Positions 16,900 to 26,973 of a stretch of 64,000 bases of DNA are shown piece after piece. The notes beneath the pieces are model-generated. The model worked only from the letters and a program-made list of their open reading frames with translations. It made no database searches and was not told the DNA's origin. The stretch comes from a candidate division Zixibacteria bacterium SM23_81. GTDB taxonomy: Bacteria > SM23-81. The DNA is taken from positions 141,520 to 205,519 of the forward strand of contig LJUY01000001.1 in assembly GCA_001304015.1 (NCBI GenBank). Direction: 5' to 3'. How positions within the stretch are numbered: the first letter of the stretch is position 1; each line of letters begins with the position of its first letter. Both the position numbers and the translations under genes were made by a program.

Positions 16900-17961
16900 T
16901 CATAGCTGATCCTTGAGAGCACGGACCATTTTCATGGCCATGTATCCAGTGACAACCTCATCGGGATGGAATGATCCGTCTGCGGTGGCCTCCATGATTC
17001 CTCTTGTGGTGGCCAACATGATGGCCCTAAAAGCCCAATGATTCTGGGGCACATCCGAATAGGGAGATCTCTGGGCGGCAAACCGCTCGGTCAGCCCTGG
17101 ATCTCCGGTGGCCCTGATAAGTACCTCCTCGATCGCCAGAGCACAGTGAAGTCGGGTCATCTTCTGACTAGGTCCGAAATCGCCCTCGGAGCTCACCTGC
17201 ATCAGCCCGCAGGCAACGACCTGTTGAATCTCCGAACGAGCCCAAATATCCTCTATATCTGATATGGGTACCCCTTGTGGCTCCGGACCACAAAGATCCT
17301 GGAGAGGAAGCTGATAGGCCAGAAGAGCGGCGAAATCGGCACGCGTGATCATCGGTTTTTTAACGATGATCACATATTCCTGGGGCGGTTCCCCGGGGGG
17401 TTTTCTCAGACGGACGAGACGAGCCCAGTCTTCACTTGCCTTGCTGTGCGATGGATTTCTATCCAAGGCCTTTTTAAAAGACTCCTCGGCCTGACTGTAT
17501 TGACCAAGGTTCACGTAGGTCTTGCCCATATAATAGAAAGCATCGGCATTATGAGCATCTAACTCTATGGCACGCTGAAAGTATCCAATAGCCCCTTGGT
17601 CGTCCCCCTGCGCGGACAGGACACGCCCCAGCCCAATGTAGAGAGGGGCATAGGTATCGTCCTTATGACGCCCCTCCTCAAAGTATTGGCCTGCCTTCTT
17701 GAGATCACCTCGCTCCAGCTCAACGAGGCCCATACCCTCGTAGGCAGGAACGTAGAGAGGATTCAGAGAACGAGCCAATAGGAACTGGCGAGCAGCCTCC
17801 TGGATGTCTCCCTGGCTCAACAATTGTCTCCCCTCAAGATAATGGACCTCGGGCGTATCTAATTTCTGCTCTTCCCGTTGACGCGAACCTGTGGCGCAGT
17901 TTATTGAAACAGCCAGAAATGCGAGCAACAGAGCCTGTTGGAGAAATTTCCCTTTCTTCAT
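16900..17961 (-). CDS. TPR lipoprotein with C-terminal S-layer-homology-like domain
   Basis: The 353-residue protein begins with a signal and lipobox ending at SINC, so it is probably lipid-anchored. Residues about 35-175 hold four to five tetratricopeptide units (YVPAYEGMGLVELERGD, HNADAFYYMGKTYVNLG). The last 150 residues read like SLH modules (ITRADFAALLAYQL, SPYSDVPQNHWAFRAI, ATTRGIMEATADGSFHPDEVVTGYMA). SLH modules bind cell-wall polymers, so it may bridge outer membrane and wall. It lies 47 bases downstream of the LPP20-like gene, probably in one transcript, with AGGAG before the ATG. Confidence 0.8.
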   Translation of the reverse strand: MKKGKFLQQALLLAFLAVSINCATGSRQREEQKLDTPEVHYLEGRQLLSQGDIQEAARQFLLARSLNPLYVPAYEGMGLVELERGDLKKAGQYFEEGRHKDDTYAPLYIGLGRVLSAQGDDQGAIGYFQRAIELDAHNADAFYYMGKTYVNLGQYSQAEESFKKALDRNPSHSKASEDWARLVRLRKPPGEPPQEYVIIVKKPMITRADFAALLAYQLPLQDLCGPEPQGVPISDIEDIWARSEIQQVVACGLMQVSSEGDFGPSQKMTRLHCALAIEEVLIRATGDPGLTERFAAQRSPYSDVPQNHWAFRAIMLATTRGIMEATADGSFHPDEVVTGYMAMKMVRALKDQL

Positions 17962-18008
17962 CCTCTATCTCCTAAAAAGGTTTCGAGATTTCTCAGGAGT
18001 CATCACCC

Positions 18009-18911
18009 TCAGTCAAGCACGATGATCACTCGGCACTGCTCCATAAAGCGGAGGTGTTCTGGCATGCTGTGCAACGTGGCCGCATTGGCATTGTCGATGA
18101 CCACATCCGTTCTGTTGGGTCCCTGAACTCTGAGACCTTTTATCACAAGCGGATTGGAGCCCACTCGTTCCCTGTTTTGAGTTGGATTTGGATCTCGCAC
18201 ATAGCCCACGATTCCTTCCTTTAAGGACTGTGACCTTTTGGCGAACTCGACACCATAAACTGTTTTACCTCTTTGGTTCACTATCTTGGGAGCTAAGGCG
18301 GATTTCAATCCTAAGCCTCTTGCATCAACCAGCAGGCCGCTGAATGGCTTCGGAAGGTCACCCTCAGGCCTGATCAACTTTAGTTCTCGAGGTACCTCCT
18401 TGCTCGCGGGCCACGGCTGTCCGCAGAGGGGACAAAGCAAACCGTCAGGGATCCTCTTACCCCCGCCCGAGGAGGGCAACAGAAGTTCCAACAGCTCACC
18501 GTACAGTGGAAGTTCCGCGTCCATCTCCACAGAGCCATCCGTCATGTAATGAATCCCGATCTCTCGGAACTTTTTTACCAACTCTCTGGCTTGACCTTGA
18601 AGAGTGCCATTATCCTTCATGATGTGATTCACTGTAATCTGAGAGGTTATGGCGATGCCCTTGAGAGTCTCCATGAGTTTTTCAATGGCATCTGCTCGAG
18701 CCGACTCTACCACGAAAGCGCGCTGGTATGCAGCGGGAACCAAGGTGTCTGAAGTCCCAACTCCGGTGCAACTGATGAGCAACTGCTCCCAATCGATGGC
18801 TCCGGCATTCTCCACCATCTGTATCGAGCCCTCAGGATGACAAGGCTTGGCGATCATACCAAGGCAACAGAATAAAAAGATGCCGGTGGCACGAAGAGCT
18901 TTTGCAAACAT
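18009..18911 (-). CDS. LPP20-like exported protein
   Basis: A 300-residue exported protein starting MFAKALRATG with a hydrophobic signal. The first half (RAFVVESARADAIEKLMETLKG ... in two pieces AFVVESARADA and IEKLMETL) resembles LPP20/FlgP lipoprotein domains. A CPLCG pair follows, and the second half (SGLLVDARGLGLK, APKIVNQRGKTVYG, CRVIIVLD) is the conserved companion region found with LPP20 in many Gram-negatives. The ATG at 18911 has GGGGGTG upstream. Its role is unknown, but it and the SLH-TPR neighbour are probably co-transcribed envelope proteins. Confidence 0.65.
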   Translation of the reverse strand: MFAKALRATGIFLFCCLGMIAKPCHPEGSIQMVENAGAIDWEQLLISCTGVGTSDTLVPAAYQRAFVVESARADAIEKLMETLKGIAITSQITVNHIMKDNGTLQGQARELVKKFREIGIHYMTDGSVEMDAELPLYGELLELLLPSSGGGKRIPDGLLCPLCGQPWPASKEVPRELKLIRPEGDLPKPFSGLLVDARGLGLKSALAPKIVNQRGKTVYGVEFAKRSQSLKEGIVGYVRDPNPTQNRERVGSNPLVIKGLRVQGPNRTDVVIDNANAATLHSMPEHLRFMEQCRVIIVLD

Positions 18912-19079
18912 GGAACACCCCCAAAAAGAATTTAGGCAGGCCAACGGTGAATTTTCCATGGAAGAACCAAGGCAAGGGGAAAATGAGAAATATTCACGTC
19001 ATTCACGCAGCGATTTTAACCGAAGGGTTTGACCACAAACCAGAAGAACGCCTCAGATTCCTCCTCTAAAAACCTTAGC

Positions 19080-20075
19080 TCACGCCTCAAAAGGCTGTGG
19101 AGACCAAGAGCGGCGCAATAATTCTTGACGTTTTTCCAACTCGTTCGCTTCTGGAAACTGACCAGCCCAGAGTTTCCGGATGGCAAATAGAAACTGCTCC
19201 TGTTCATTTTTGGCATGGAACCAGAAGATGTCGCCCTCTTTGCTAAACCAGGTCATCTGCCGTTTGGCGTACTGCCTGGTGTTTCTTTTCAGCTGAGAGA
19301 CGGCCTCCTTAAAATCGATCTGGCCTCTTATGTGAACGAGCATTTCCCGATATCCGATGCTGTCCAGTGCTCTCAGATCCGGAGAATACCCCCTGTAAAG
19401 CAAGGCTCGAACCTCTTCCAGAAGACCATTTGCCAGCATACTATCGATCCTCTCCCCGATGCGACGGTAAAGTCGCTCCCGTTCGAGATACAAACCCAGT
19501 TTACACCAACAAAACTGGGACTGGCAATAGGAACCCTTCTCTTGCCACCGAGACAGAGGAATACCCGTCAGCTCGAGCACCTCAAGGGCGCGAATCGTCC
19601 TCATCCGATCATGAGGGTGAATTCGCCTGGCACTCCTGGGATCTCGTTCTGTTAAACAATGATATAGGCTTCCAGGCCCCTGGCGTGATTCTTCCTCGAG
19701 CAGACTTCGCCGAATTTCCGGATCAGCACCAGGACCCTGAAAAAACCCTTCCAAAAGGGCTCGAAGATACAGGCCGCTTCCCCCCAGCACTAATGGCAGT
19801 TTTTCAGCAGCGAGAAGACGGGAGATGATGTCGCTGGCCATTCGACCATATTGAGCGGCATTGAATTCCTCCTTCGGATCGATGCAGTCCACAAGATGAT
19901 GAGGAACCCTTTGGCGTTGCTCGAGGGTCGGTTTCGCCGTGCCGATGTCCATGTAGCGGTAAATCTGTCTTGAGTCTGCGGAAATGATCTCCGCGCCCAT
20001 TTGTTCCGCCACTGGAAGCACGATTTCGGTCTTTCCCACGCCCGTAGGGCCGACCACTATGGGAACAATGACCAT
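19080..20075 (-). CDS. miaA: tRNA dimethylallyltransferase
   Basis: Adds the isopentenyl group to A37 of tRNAs reading UNN codons. The 331-residue protein has the P-loop VVGPTGVGKTE, the substrate segment ADSRQIYRYMDIGTAKP, and the tRNA-binding RNTRQYAKRQMTWF region. Start set at ATG 20075 with AAAGGG upstream; an earlier in-frame ATG would run 29 bases into mutL. Its product is the substrate for MiaB, encoded at 27406-28791. Confidence 0.96.
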   Translation of the reverse strand: MVIVPIVVGPTGVGKTEIVLPVAEQMGAEIISADSRQIYRYMDIGTAKPTLEQRQRVPHHLVDCIDPKEEFNAAQYGRMASDIISRLLAAEKLPLVLGGSGLYLRALLEGFFQGPGADPEIRRSLLEEESRQGPGSLYHCLTERDPRSARRIHPHDRMRTIRALEVLELTGIPLSRWQEKGSYCQSQFCWCKLGLYLERERLYRRIGERIDSMLANGLLEEVRALLYRGYSPDLRALDSIGYREMLVHIRGQIDFKEAVSQLKRNTRQYAKRQMTWFSKEGDIFWFHAKNEQEQFLFAIRKLWAGQFPEANELEKRQELLRRSWSPQPFEA

Positions 20076-20100
20076 GCTATTACCCTTTGACGAATGGGTC

Positions 20101-21825
20101 CTAGCGGCCAAACTTTCTGGCCAATTCATCCAGACTCATACGTATTACGGTCGGCCTGCCGTGGGGACATGTATAAGGAGCTGAGGTGGCAAATAGCATG
20201 TTCAGAAGAGCATTCATCTCTTCCTGTGTCAGAGGATCGCCGCCCTTGATGGCTCCTTTACAGGCGAAGGAGCGAGCCAGTTTTTCCTCAGCATCCAGCT
20301 CCGTTGTCTGCTGGGTGGACAGATCATCCAGAATTTCTCGCAGAACTCTCCCATGACCTGATGACTTAAGCGCCGCTGGCTCCGCCTCCACCAAGACCGT
20401 CTTCTCGCCGAAAGGCCGCACGGAGAATCCCAACTTAGACAATAGGTCTGTATGCTGGTCCAGGACCTGAAGCTCGCTCTGAGAGAGCTCAACCACCTGA
20501 GGAAAAAGAAGCTGCTGAGAGGTGGCCGCCGTTGCTTTAAAACTCTTTTTGGCCTGTTCATAAAGCACACGCTCGTGGGCGGCATGCTGATCAACGATCA
20601 CCAAACCGCTTTTAATTGCGGCGAAGACATAGAGATTGTGCAGCTGCCAAAGGGAAATGAGTTCTCTTTCTGCGGTAGCCTCTAATGATGGGCCTGGAGA
20701 TGAAAAGGCCTTTTCCAACGGAAAAAGTTTACCCTGAGACGACCATCCATAAGAAGCGGGCGTTTCCCTAAGATGCCCCTTACGCTTGATTTTTTCGGTG
20801 GGACTCAATTCTGCCCTCAGCCGAGGCAACTCCACTGACTTGTGGAGGACTTTGTTGATGGAGAAGGCCACCAAATCATGTATTGTTCGGGGATCCTGAA
20901 ATCTGACCTCTTTTTTGGTGGGATGAACGTTGATGTCCACCAAACTGGGATCTAGACTCAGCAGAATGACGGAGTTGGGGTGCCGATCTTTGGGGAAAAT
21001 GGGCTGATAGCCCTGAAAGAGAGCGTGGCTGAGGGTTCTGTCCATCACGGGACGTCTGTTGACGATGAAAATCTGGTGTCGACGGTTGGCGCGGGAGAAC
21101 TTAGGACTGCCGACGCAGCCCTCTATGTTCATATGCGGGCTTGGCTCGGTGAAGAAGACCAGATCCTCAACGACATCCTTTGCCCATAAGTAAAAAAGGC
21201 GCTCTTTAAATCCTTGCACCGCAGGCAGGTTGAAAATGTCTCGACCGTTGTGAACCAAGTGAAATGCAATGTTCCAATGGGACAAAGCCATGTTTGAAAT
21301 CAGATCCACAATTTGGCGAAGCTCCGTTCTGGGGCTCTTTAAAAATTTCCTCCTAGCCGGAGTGTTAAAAAACAGCTTTTTGACTGTCACGGTGGTTCCC
21401 ACTGGCCTACCTACCTCTGCCACTTTCTTCAGCTTCCCGCCAACCAGCTCCACGGAAGTTCCGGAGGGAGAGGTGTTATCCTTGGAGGACAACTCCATAA
21501 TGGAGACGGCGGCGATGCTGGGAAGCGCTTCGCCCCGAAATCCCAGAGAGGTGATGGCTTCAAGGTCCTGTTCCGTTGCTATTTTGCTGGTGGCGTGTCG
21601 CTCGAAGGCCAAAGCGGCGTCTTCTCGGCCCATGCCGTGTCCATCGTCGGAAACCCGCATGAGGTCTTCTCCCCCGCCCATAATCTCCACGTGAATTTTG
21701 GTGCATTGCGCGTCAATGGCGTTTTCCACCAACTCCTTTACTACAGAAGAGGGCCTTTCCACTACTTCGCCGGCGGCTATTTTATCGACCAGAGGTCGAG
21801 GAAGGATTTTAATTTTTTGGGACAT
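20101..21825 (-). CDS. mutL: DNA mismatch repair protein MutL
   Basis: Mismatch-repair ATPase and endonuclease linking MutS to strand removal. N-terminal GHKL motifs are visible: ELVENAIDAQ, SDDGHGM and GFRGEALPSI. The C-terminal endonuclease site is present (DQHAAHERVLYE, ACKGAIKGG and CPHGRP), so this is a nicking MutL as in organisms without MutH. It has 574 residues and lies 63 bases downstream of mutS. Confidence 0.96.
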   Translation of the reverse strand: MSQKIKILPRPLVDKIAAGEVVERPSSVVKELVENAIDAQCTKIHVEIMGGGEDLMRVSDDGHGMGREDAALAFERHATSKIATEQDLEAITSLGFRGEALPSIAAVSIMELSSKDNTSPSGTSVELVGGKLKKVAEVGRPVGTTVTVKKLFFNTPARRKFLKSPRTELRQIVDLISNMALSHWNIAFHLVHNGRDIFNLPAVQGFKERLFYLWAKDVVEDLVFFTEPSPHMNIEGCVGSPKFSRANRRHQIFIVNRRPVMDRTLSHALFQGYQPIFPKDRHPNSVILLSLDPSLVDINVHPTKKEVRFQDPRTIHDLVAFSINKVLHKSVELPRLRAELSPTEKIKRKGHLRETPASYGWSSQGKLFPLEKAFSSPGPSLEATAERELISLWQLHNLYVFAAIKSGLVIVDQHAAHERVLYEQAKKSFKATAATSQQLLFPQVVELSQSELQVLDQHTDLLSKLGFSVRPFGEKTVLVEAEPAALKSSGHGRVLREILDDLSTQQTTELDAEEKLARSFACKGAIKGGDPLTQEEMNALLNMLFATSAPYTCPHGRPTVIRMSLDELARKFGR

Positions 21826-21888
21826 AGCTGCACCTCAGGGAGGGCGTTATCCCGCCCAGTCAGAGAAAAAGATGAAAGGGCATGTCCT

Positions 21889-24504
21889 TCAGCTTGAGTT
21901 CATTTTGTCCATCAATTGGTGCAAGATATTCAAGGCTTCCAGCGGCGTGATTTTGTTAATCTCCAGCTTCTTGATTTCTCTTATGACCGGATGTTCCTGG
22001 TGAACAAACAGGCTCAGCTGAGGAGATGAGGCCATAGGGGGAGCGTGAGGACCTATGGCCAGCTTGGGAATCTTGTTGGGGGTCAGCTCTTCGTCTTCCA
22101 GATTGGCAAGTACCTCTTGGGCCCTTTCGATGACCTCATTGGGCAAGCCCGCCAACCGCGCCACCTGGATACCATAGCTGTGATCGCAACTCCCCTCGAC
22201 GATCTTTCTTAAAAAGACGATATGATCTTGCCATTCTCGCACGGCCACGTTGTAGTTCTTCACTCGAGGCAAAATCAGGGCTAACTCTGTGAGCTCATGA
22301 TAGTGTGTGGCGAATAAAGTTTTGGCTGAAACAGAGGGAGTGTTATGGATATACTCAGCAACAGCCCAGGCAATGGATAGCCCATCAAAAGTGCTGGTGC
22401 CACGGCCAATCTCGTCCAATAACAAAAGACTTCTGGGAGTGGCGTTATTGAGGATGTTGGTCGTTTCGTTCATCTCCACCAGGAAGGTGCTTTCACCTGT
22501 GGCCAGGCTGTCCATAGCCCCGACTCGGGTGAAAATACGATCCACAATTCCGATTTTTGCTTCCTTGGCAGGCACGAAAGAACCCATTTGAGCCAGAAGG
22601 ACGATGAGCCCCACTTGACGTAAATAGGTAGATTTTCCAGCCATATTGGGGCCGGTAATAATCAGGATCTGATCGCTGTGATGGTCCATTTGGGTATCGT
22701 TGGAGATGAACTCCTCACCCTGCATAAGCTTTTCTACCACAGGATGACGGCCATCGCGAATGCTGATCTGGTCTTCATCGTTCACAGTGGGGCGCCTATA
22801 GTCATTCTCCACGGCCACTGTGGCAAGAGAAGCCAAAACATCCAACCGCGCTAACAGACGGGCATTCTGTTGAATTTTGTCAGCAGCTTCTGCGATTTGA
22901 GATCTTACCTGAACGAAAAGATCATACTCCATGCTTTTTATGCGGTCTTCAGCCCCTAGGACTTTCGCCTCCTGCTCCTTGAGCTCCGGAGTGATAAATC
23001 GCTCGGCATTGGCCATGGTCTGCTTGCGAAAATAATCGTCGGGCACTAGAGAAAGATTCGGTTTCGTGACCTCGATATAGTAGCCGAAGACCCGGTTATA
23101 TCCAACCTTCAAGGACTTAATGCCGGTCCTGCCCCTTTCGCGTCTCTGCAATTGAGCAATCCAATTCTTGCCATCTTTACTGATCTGTCGCAATTGATCA
23201 AGCTCCAAGTGGTATCCTGCCCTAATCAAGCCCCCTTCGTTCATCGCCAAAGGCGGCTCATCTACAATGGCCTGCTCGATCTTTTTGACCACAGCAGTCA
23301 CAGCATCTAACTCCTGGCCAATCTCTTTCAGAATCTGGGACGAGCAGACCTTTAAAAGAGTTTTCATCTCAGGTATAATCTTAAGAGAGCATTTTAACGC
23401 ATTTAAATCACGTGCATTAGCTCTTCCGCAACCTACACGAGCAACGAGCCTCTCCATATCAACGACTCGTTTCAAAGACTGCGCTATATCCAGCCTCAAA
23501 GAAACGCTTTTGGCCAGCTCTTCAACTCCCTCCAGACGGGAGTTAATCTGAATTCCGTTCAAAAGAGGCTTTCGAAGCCATTTGCTAAGAAGGCGTGTCC
23601 CCATGGGAGTTTTCGTGCGGTTCAATACTGAGAAAAGAGTCGCTTCCTTTAACTCTTCCCGAAGTGGCGCAAGAACTTCCAGGTTCCTGAGGGTAGTCGC
23701 ATCCAGCATCATGTAGTCCGATGGATGTACCGTTGCCAGGCCTCTAATGTGAGATAAAGCTGCTTTCTGGTTTTCCTTCAGGTAATTCAAAGCGGCTCCA
23801 GCCGCCCCAACAGCCATTTTAAGATTCTCGCAGCCAAAGCCCTTCAGCGAGATGGTCTGGAAGTGACTGATGAGCGACTCGTAAGCGTCGTCGTAAGAAA
23901 AACGCCAATCGTCCATTGTAGTCACTGTCACTGCGGGCAAAAGACGCCGGAGTTTAGGCACCAGATCTCGTTCCCTGCTGGAGGGAAGCAGTATTTCCGC
24001 CGGGAACAGGCGCTGCAGTTCGTCCGTCAATCCCCGATCGTTCATCTCTTCCAGCTCGAACTCTCCAGTGGACAAATCCACGATGGCTAAACCCACAGTC
24101 CCGTCCTCTTGATTGATGGCCAGCAAGTAGTTGTTTTGGTCATGAGAAAGGATGCGCTCAGACACCGTCGTTCCGGGTGTAACCACCTGCACCACTTCCC
24201 TTTTTACGATGCCCTTGGCTCGAGCAGAATCCTCCACCTGTTCACAGATGGCCACTTTATAACCGGCCTTGATAAGACGAGCCAAGTAGCCCTCAGCGGC
24301 ATGCCATGGAACACCGGCAAGAGGAATTTTTTTAGCTTTGCCATGGGAGCGAGAGGTGAGAGTAATTCCCAGAATTCGAGATGCAATCTTAGCGTCCTCA
24401 TTGAACATCTCGTAGAAATCGCCCATGCGGAAAAAGAAAATGCAATCCTTATATTTGCGTTTCAATCTGTTATATTGCGCCATCATGGGCGTTAAATCGG
24501 CCAT
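21889..24504 (-). CDS. mutS: DNA mismatch repair protein MutS
   Basis: Mismatch sensor of 871 residues. The N-terminal mismatch-binding domain contains the FFRMGDFYEMF wedge (Phe-x-Glu type, GDFYE). Connector, lever and clamp domains follow, then the ATPase with Walker A GPNMAGKSTYLRQ, Walker B LLLDEIGRGTSTFDG and the conserved FATHYHELTEL. The ATG at 24504 has GGGAGGT seven bases before it; an upstream in-frame start lies within the leader. A promoter is at 24551-24579, so mutS leads the mutS-mutL-miaA group. Confidence 0.97.
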   Translation of the reverse strand: MADLTPMMAQYNRLKRKYKDCIFFFRMGDFYEMFNEDAKIASRILGITLTSRSHGKAKKIPLAGVPWHAAEGYLARLIKAGYKVAICEQVEDSARAKGIVKREVVQVVTPGTTVSERILSHDQNNYLLAINQEDGTVGLAIVDLSTGEFELEEMNDRGLTDELQRLFPAEILLPSSRERDLVPKLRRLLPAVTVTTMDDWRFSYDDAYESLISHFQTISLKGFGCENLKMAVGAAGAALNYLKENQKAALSHIRGLATVHPSDYMMLDATTLRNLEVLAPLREELKEATLFSVLNRTKTPMGTRLLSKWLRKPLLNGIQINSRLEGVEELAKSVSLRLDIAQSLKRVVDMERLVARVGCGRANARDLNALKCSLKIIPEMKTLLKVCSSQILKEIGQELDAVTAVVKKIEQAIVDEPPLAMNEGGLIRAGYHLELDQLRQISKDGKNWIAQLQRRERGRTGIKSLKVGYNRVFGYYIEVTKPNLSLVPDDYFRKQTMANAERFITPELKEQEAKVLGAEDRIKSMEYDLFVQVRSQIAEAADKIQQNARLLARLDVLASLATVAVENDYRRPTVNDEDQISIRDGRHPVVEKLMQGEEFISNDTQMDHHSDQILIITGPNMAGKSTYLRQVGLIVLLAQMGSFVPAKEAKIGIVDRIFTRVGAMDSLATGESTFLVEMNETTNILNNATPRSLLLLDEIGRGTSTFDGLSIAWAVAEYIHNTPSVSAKTLFATHYHELTELALILPRVKNYNVAVREWQDHIVFLRKIVEGSCDHSYGIQVARLAGLPNEVIERAQEVLANLEDEELTPNKIPKLAIGPHAPPMASSPQLSLFVHQEHPVIREIKKLEINKITPLEALNILHQLMDKMNSS

Positions 24505-24550
24505 CTTGACCTCCCACGACCTTCTGAGGTGGTACCATTGGAGTGTCCCC

Positions 24551-24579
24551 AAAATATCACAATTCCCCCTTTAAGTCAA
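24551..24579 (-). promoter_or_regulatory. Sigma-70-type promoter for mutS
   Basis: TTGACT (24579-24574), 17-base spacer, TATTTT (24556-24551) on the minus strand, about 45 bases before the mutS ATG. Confidence 0.65.
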
Positions 24580-24656
24580 GACAAAATTTGGGATTTAATG
24601 GCCTCTTTTAAACAAAAATCACACGTGCGAGCGCTCACATTTCGCGGATAGGCAGT

Positions 24657-24689
24657 AAAAAAGCCCTTTAGCGGACGCTAAGGGGCTTT
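24657..24689 (-). terminator. Terminator of the lapA-lapB-SPOR group
   Basis: AAAGCCC-TTTAGCG pairs with CGCTAA-GGGGCTTT around a two-base turn, giving a long stem. The minus strand continues into six T residues. It lies 27 bases past the stop of the SPOR-domain gene. Confidence 0.85.
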
Positions 24690-24715
24690 GCAACATCAGA
24701 TTTAACTTGAGCCAT

Positions 24716-25768
24716 TTATTTCCTGATGATATGGTACGGCAATTCCCTTTGTCTTTCGAGTATTTTGGCCTCTCTCAAGGCCTCCTCTCGGCTCTGGTAG
24801 CTTCCCACCCACACCAGATAGAGAACGCGGTGACGGTCCTCTTTCTTGACTACCTCTGCTTGATAGCCCAGCGTGATGAGCTCGGCCTGCAAGTTCAGGG
24901 CGTTGAGCCTGTTGCTGAAGGCCCCCACCTGCACCGCAAAAGTGTTCTCTTGCTTCCCTCGATTCGCCTCCCGTCGATCACCAGTCCAACCCCACTCCGT
25001 GAGTTGGCGTCGCGCCTGTTCGTTTTGAAAGGTGGTCGGTTCACTCTGCAACAACCGTTGTAAGATCTCTTTCGCTTTTTCCCTCTCCCCCAAAGCCTCA
25101 TGTATTTCGGCTAGTCGGTATAAGGCTATAGGTAGCAAAACACTATCAACATGATATTCCATAAAAGCTTGACATTGAATCCGGGCTTGATGAAAATCTT
25201 GGCCGATGAAATAAGCATCCACCAGACCCAACTTGGCCCAGGGCACCATAAGAGACTGACCATGTTCCTCCAAGATACGACGGAAGTAGATACTGGCAGA
25301 ATCGGCGGCTCCAATGGCCAACTTGGAACTGGCCAGCCAATAAAGTGCATCCGGTACCAGAGACGAGTTTGGGTAAGTCCTTATAAGCCTTTGATAATCT
25401 TTTGCTGCCGTCAGGTAATATCCGAGAGCAAAGTTGTACTGTGCCACAGCGTAAAGGACCTCATCGGCTTTGGGATGATGAGCATGGAGGGACAGGAATC
25501 TCCGCTGGTACTCTAAGGATTTGTCTGCGTTGGGCTCCAGTTTCCCCAGATAATAAAGAACATCTGCTGCACTGTTATCTTTTCTGTAGAGTTCCTGAAA
25601 TTTCTGCCGAGCTTCTCCATAATGGCCCCGCTGGTATAATTGAATAGCCTCATCCGTCGGTGTCTGGCCTACCAGAGAGATGGGAGAAAGAAGAACCCAA
25701 AGAACACACAGAAGCAGGAGCGCATCTCTCTGGAACCCGAATGGGCATCTCAGCTCTCTTGATTTCAT
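24716..25768 (-). CDS. TPR protein with C-terminal SPOR domain
   Basis: A 350-residue exported protein: a hydrophobic signal (LLLLCVLWVLLSPISLVGQ), five or more tetratricopeptide repeats of the YbgF/BamD-like kind (AADVLYYLGKL, VLYAVAQYNFALGYY, PNSSLVPDALYWLAS), then a SPOR domain (FAVQVGAFSNRLNAL, YLVWVGSYQSREEAL). SPOR domains bind denuded glycan strands at division sites, so a cell-wall or division role is likely. The ATG overlaps the lapB stop as ATGA. Confidence 0.87.
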   Translation of the reverse strand: MKSRELRCPFGFQRDALLLLCVLWVLLSPISLVGQTPTDEAIQLYQRGHYGEARQKFQELYRKDNSAADVLYYLGKLEPNADKSLEYQRRFLSLHAHHPKADEVLYAVAQYNFALGYYLTAAKDYQRLIRTYPNSSLVPDALYWLASSKLAIGAADSASIYFRRILEEHGQSLMVPWAKLGLVDAYFIGQDFHQARIQCQAFMEYHVDSVLLPIALYRLAEIHEALGEREKAKEILQRLLQSEPTTFQNEQARRQLTEWGWTGDRREANRGKQENTFAVQVGAFSNRLNALNLQAELITLGYQAEVVKKEDRHRVLYLVWVGSYQSREEALREAKILERQRELPYHIIRK

Positions 25769-26925
25769 GGGATATAAGTTCTCCACTGGTCACAGTGAGG
25801 ACAACGCCACAATGGCTCCTGGGATTCATGCCCGCAGTTCCGGCAGAGAAAACGATTGGGAGTCACCTGGGCAGAGTTAATCAGGGTCTCTAAATTCTCC
25901 ATAACCTTCGCCTGATCTCCCCTCTGCTGGTAAAATTTGACCAGCAACTGACGGGCAACATGGGAGGTCGCATCGACCTGCAAGGCCCTCTGACAGGTTC
26001 GAATAGCCTCATCCAAGTTGCCCTTTTTATCATAGAGGGTGGCCAAAGCCAGAAGAGCACGGAGATTATCGGGATCTCGCTCCAGGAGATCGCGGTAAAT
26101 TTTGGCTACCTCACCGAACTGCCCCTTTTCGTAAAGGACTCTTTCCAGCCGCTCGAAGGCCAAGTAGGCTTTTTCAGGAACCTTTTGCAATAGCTCCTTC
26201 CAGCTTTCAAGAGCCTCGTCCAGACGTCCTTCCTGCTGGAAGGCATCTCCCAAGTCCAGGTAAGCGGGAACGCAGAGACGATCACGTCGCAGAGCGTCTT
26301 TGTACTTCAGGCGTGCCTTGTGAAATTCCTTCTGGTCTGCCCATTTGTGTCCTATTTGAACCTCATAGAGGGCCAAGAGAGAATCGTCCTTCTGGCCGGT
26401 GATCTTGAAAATTGTTTCTTGAGCTGAGAGAGCTTGAGACCAATCTTTTTGTCTCTCAAACTGACGAAGGAGCTGTTGATGACCCCAGAGGTCCTTCTTG
26501 TCCAGGGAGATGAGCTCCTTCAGCTTGGCGATGGCTTGCTCATTCTTGTTGCTTTCCATGTAATCTAAAGCCAGACTCTTGAGCAACTCCATCCTGGTGC
26601 GCGTGTTTAAATCGTTTCGGACCGTGAGCTGCCGGTGAATTTGTAAGGCCCTGACGACCTCTCCCCTTCGTCGGAAGATATCGCCCAATTTCAGGTAGGC
26701 GTCGGTGTTGGCTGTGTCCTCCTTCACGACCCGTTTCAGATGGCGAAAGGCGCTCTCTTCATCTCCTCTTATCAGATCCTTCAAAGCTTCCACGTAAGAA
26801 CCAGCGGACCTGAGACGCTGAGATCGTCTGTACCGCACGATCAAAAGGATGGCCACAATGAGAATTGCGGCCACACAGATCAAGGTCAGCACCAAGAGCG
26901 GAAACTCCTCGATATAAAATTTCAT
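25765..26925 (-). CDS. lapB: LapB/YciM-like TPR protein with rubredoxin-type metal site
   Basis: A 386-residue protein with one N-terminal membrane helix (LLVLTLICVAAILIVAILL), a long series of tetratricopeptide repeats and a C-terminal metal knuckle pair CRNCGHES...WRCPHCDQW. This order (anchor, TPRs, rubredoxin-like tail) is the E. coli LapB design; there it controls LpxC turnover and lipopolysaccharide levels. LapA is encoded just upstream, strengthening the call. GAGAGG precedes the ATG. Confidence 0.88.
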   Translation of the reverse strand: MKFYIEEFPLLVLTLICVAAILIVAILLIVRYRRSQRLRSAGSYVEALKDLIRGDEESAFRHLKRVVKEDTANTDAYLKLGDIFRRRGEVVRALQIHRQLTVRNDLNTRTRMELLKSLALDYMESNKNEQAIAKLKELISLDKKDLWGHQQLLRQFERQKDWSQALSAQETIFKITGQKDDSLLALYEVQIGHKWADQKEFHKARLKYKDALRRDRLCVPAYLDLGDAFQQEGRLDEALESWKELLQKVPEKAYLAFERLERVLYEKGQFGEVAKIYRDLLERDPDNLRALLALATLYDKKGNLDEAIRTCQRALQVDATSHVARQLLVKFYQQRGDQAKVMENLETLINSAQVTPNRFLCRNCGHESQEPLWRCPHCDQWRTYIP

Positions 26926-26973
26926 TGCTCATGTCCTCTCAGCGAAAATCTCAGATTTGGAGCTAAGTTCCTA

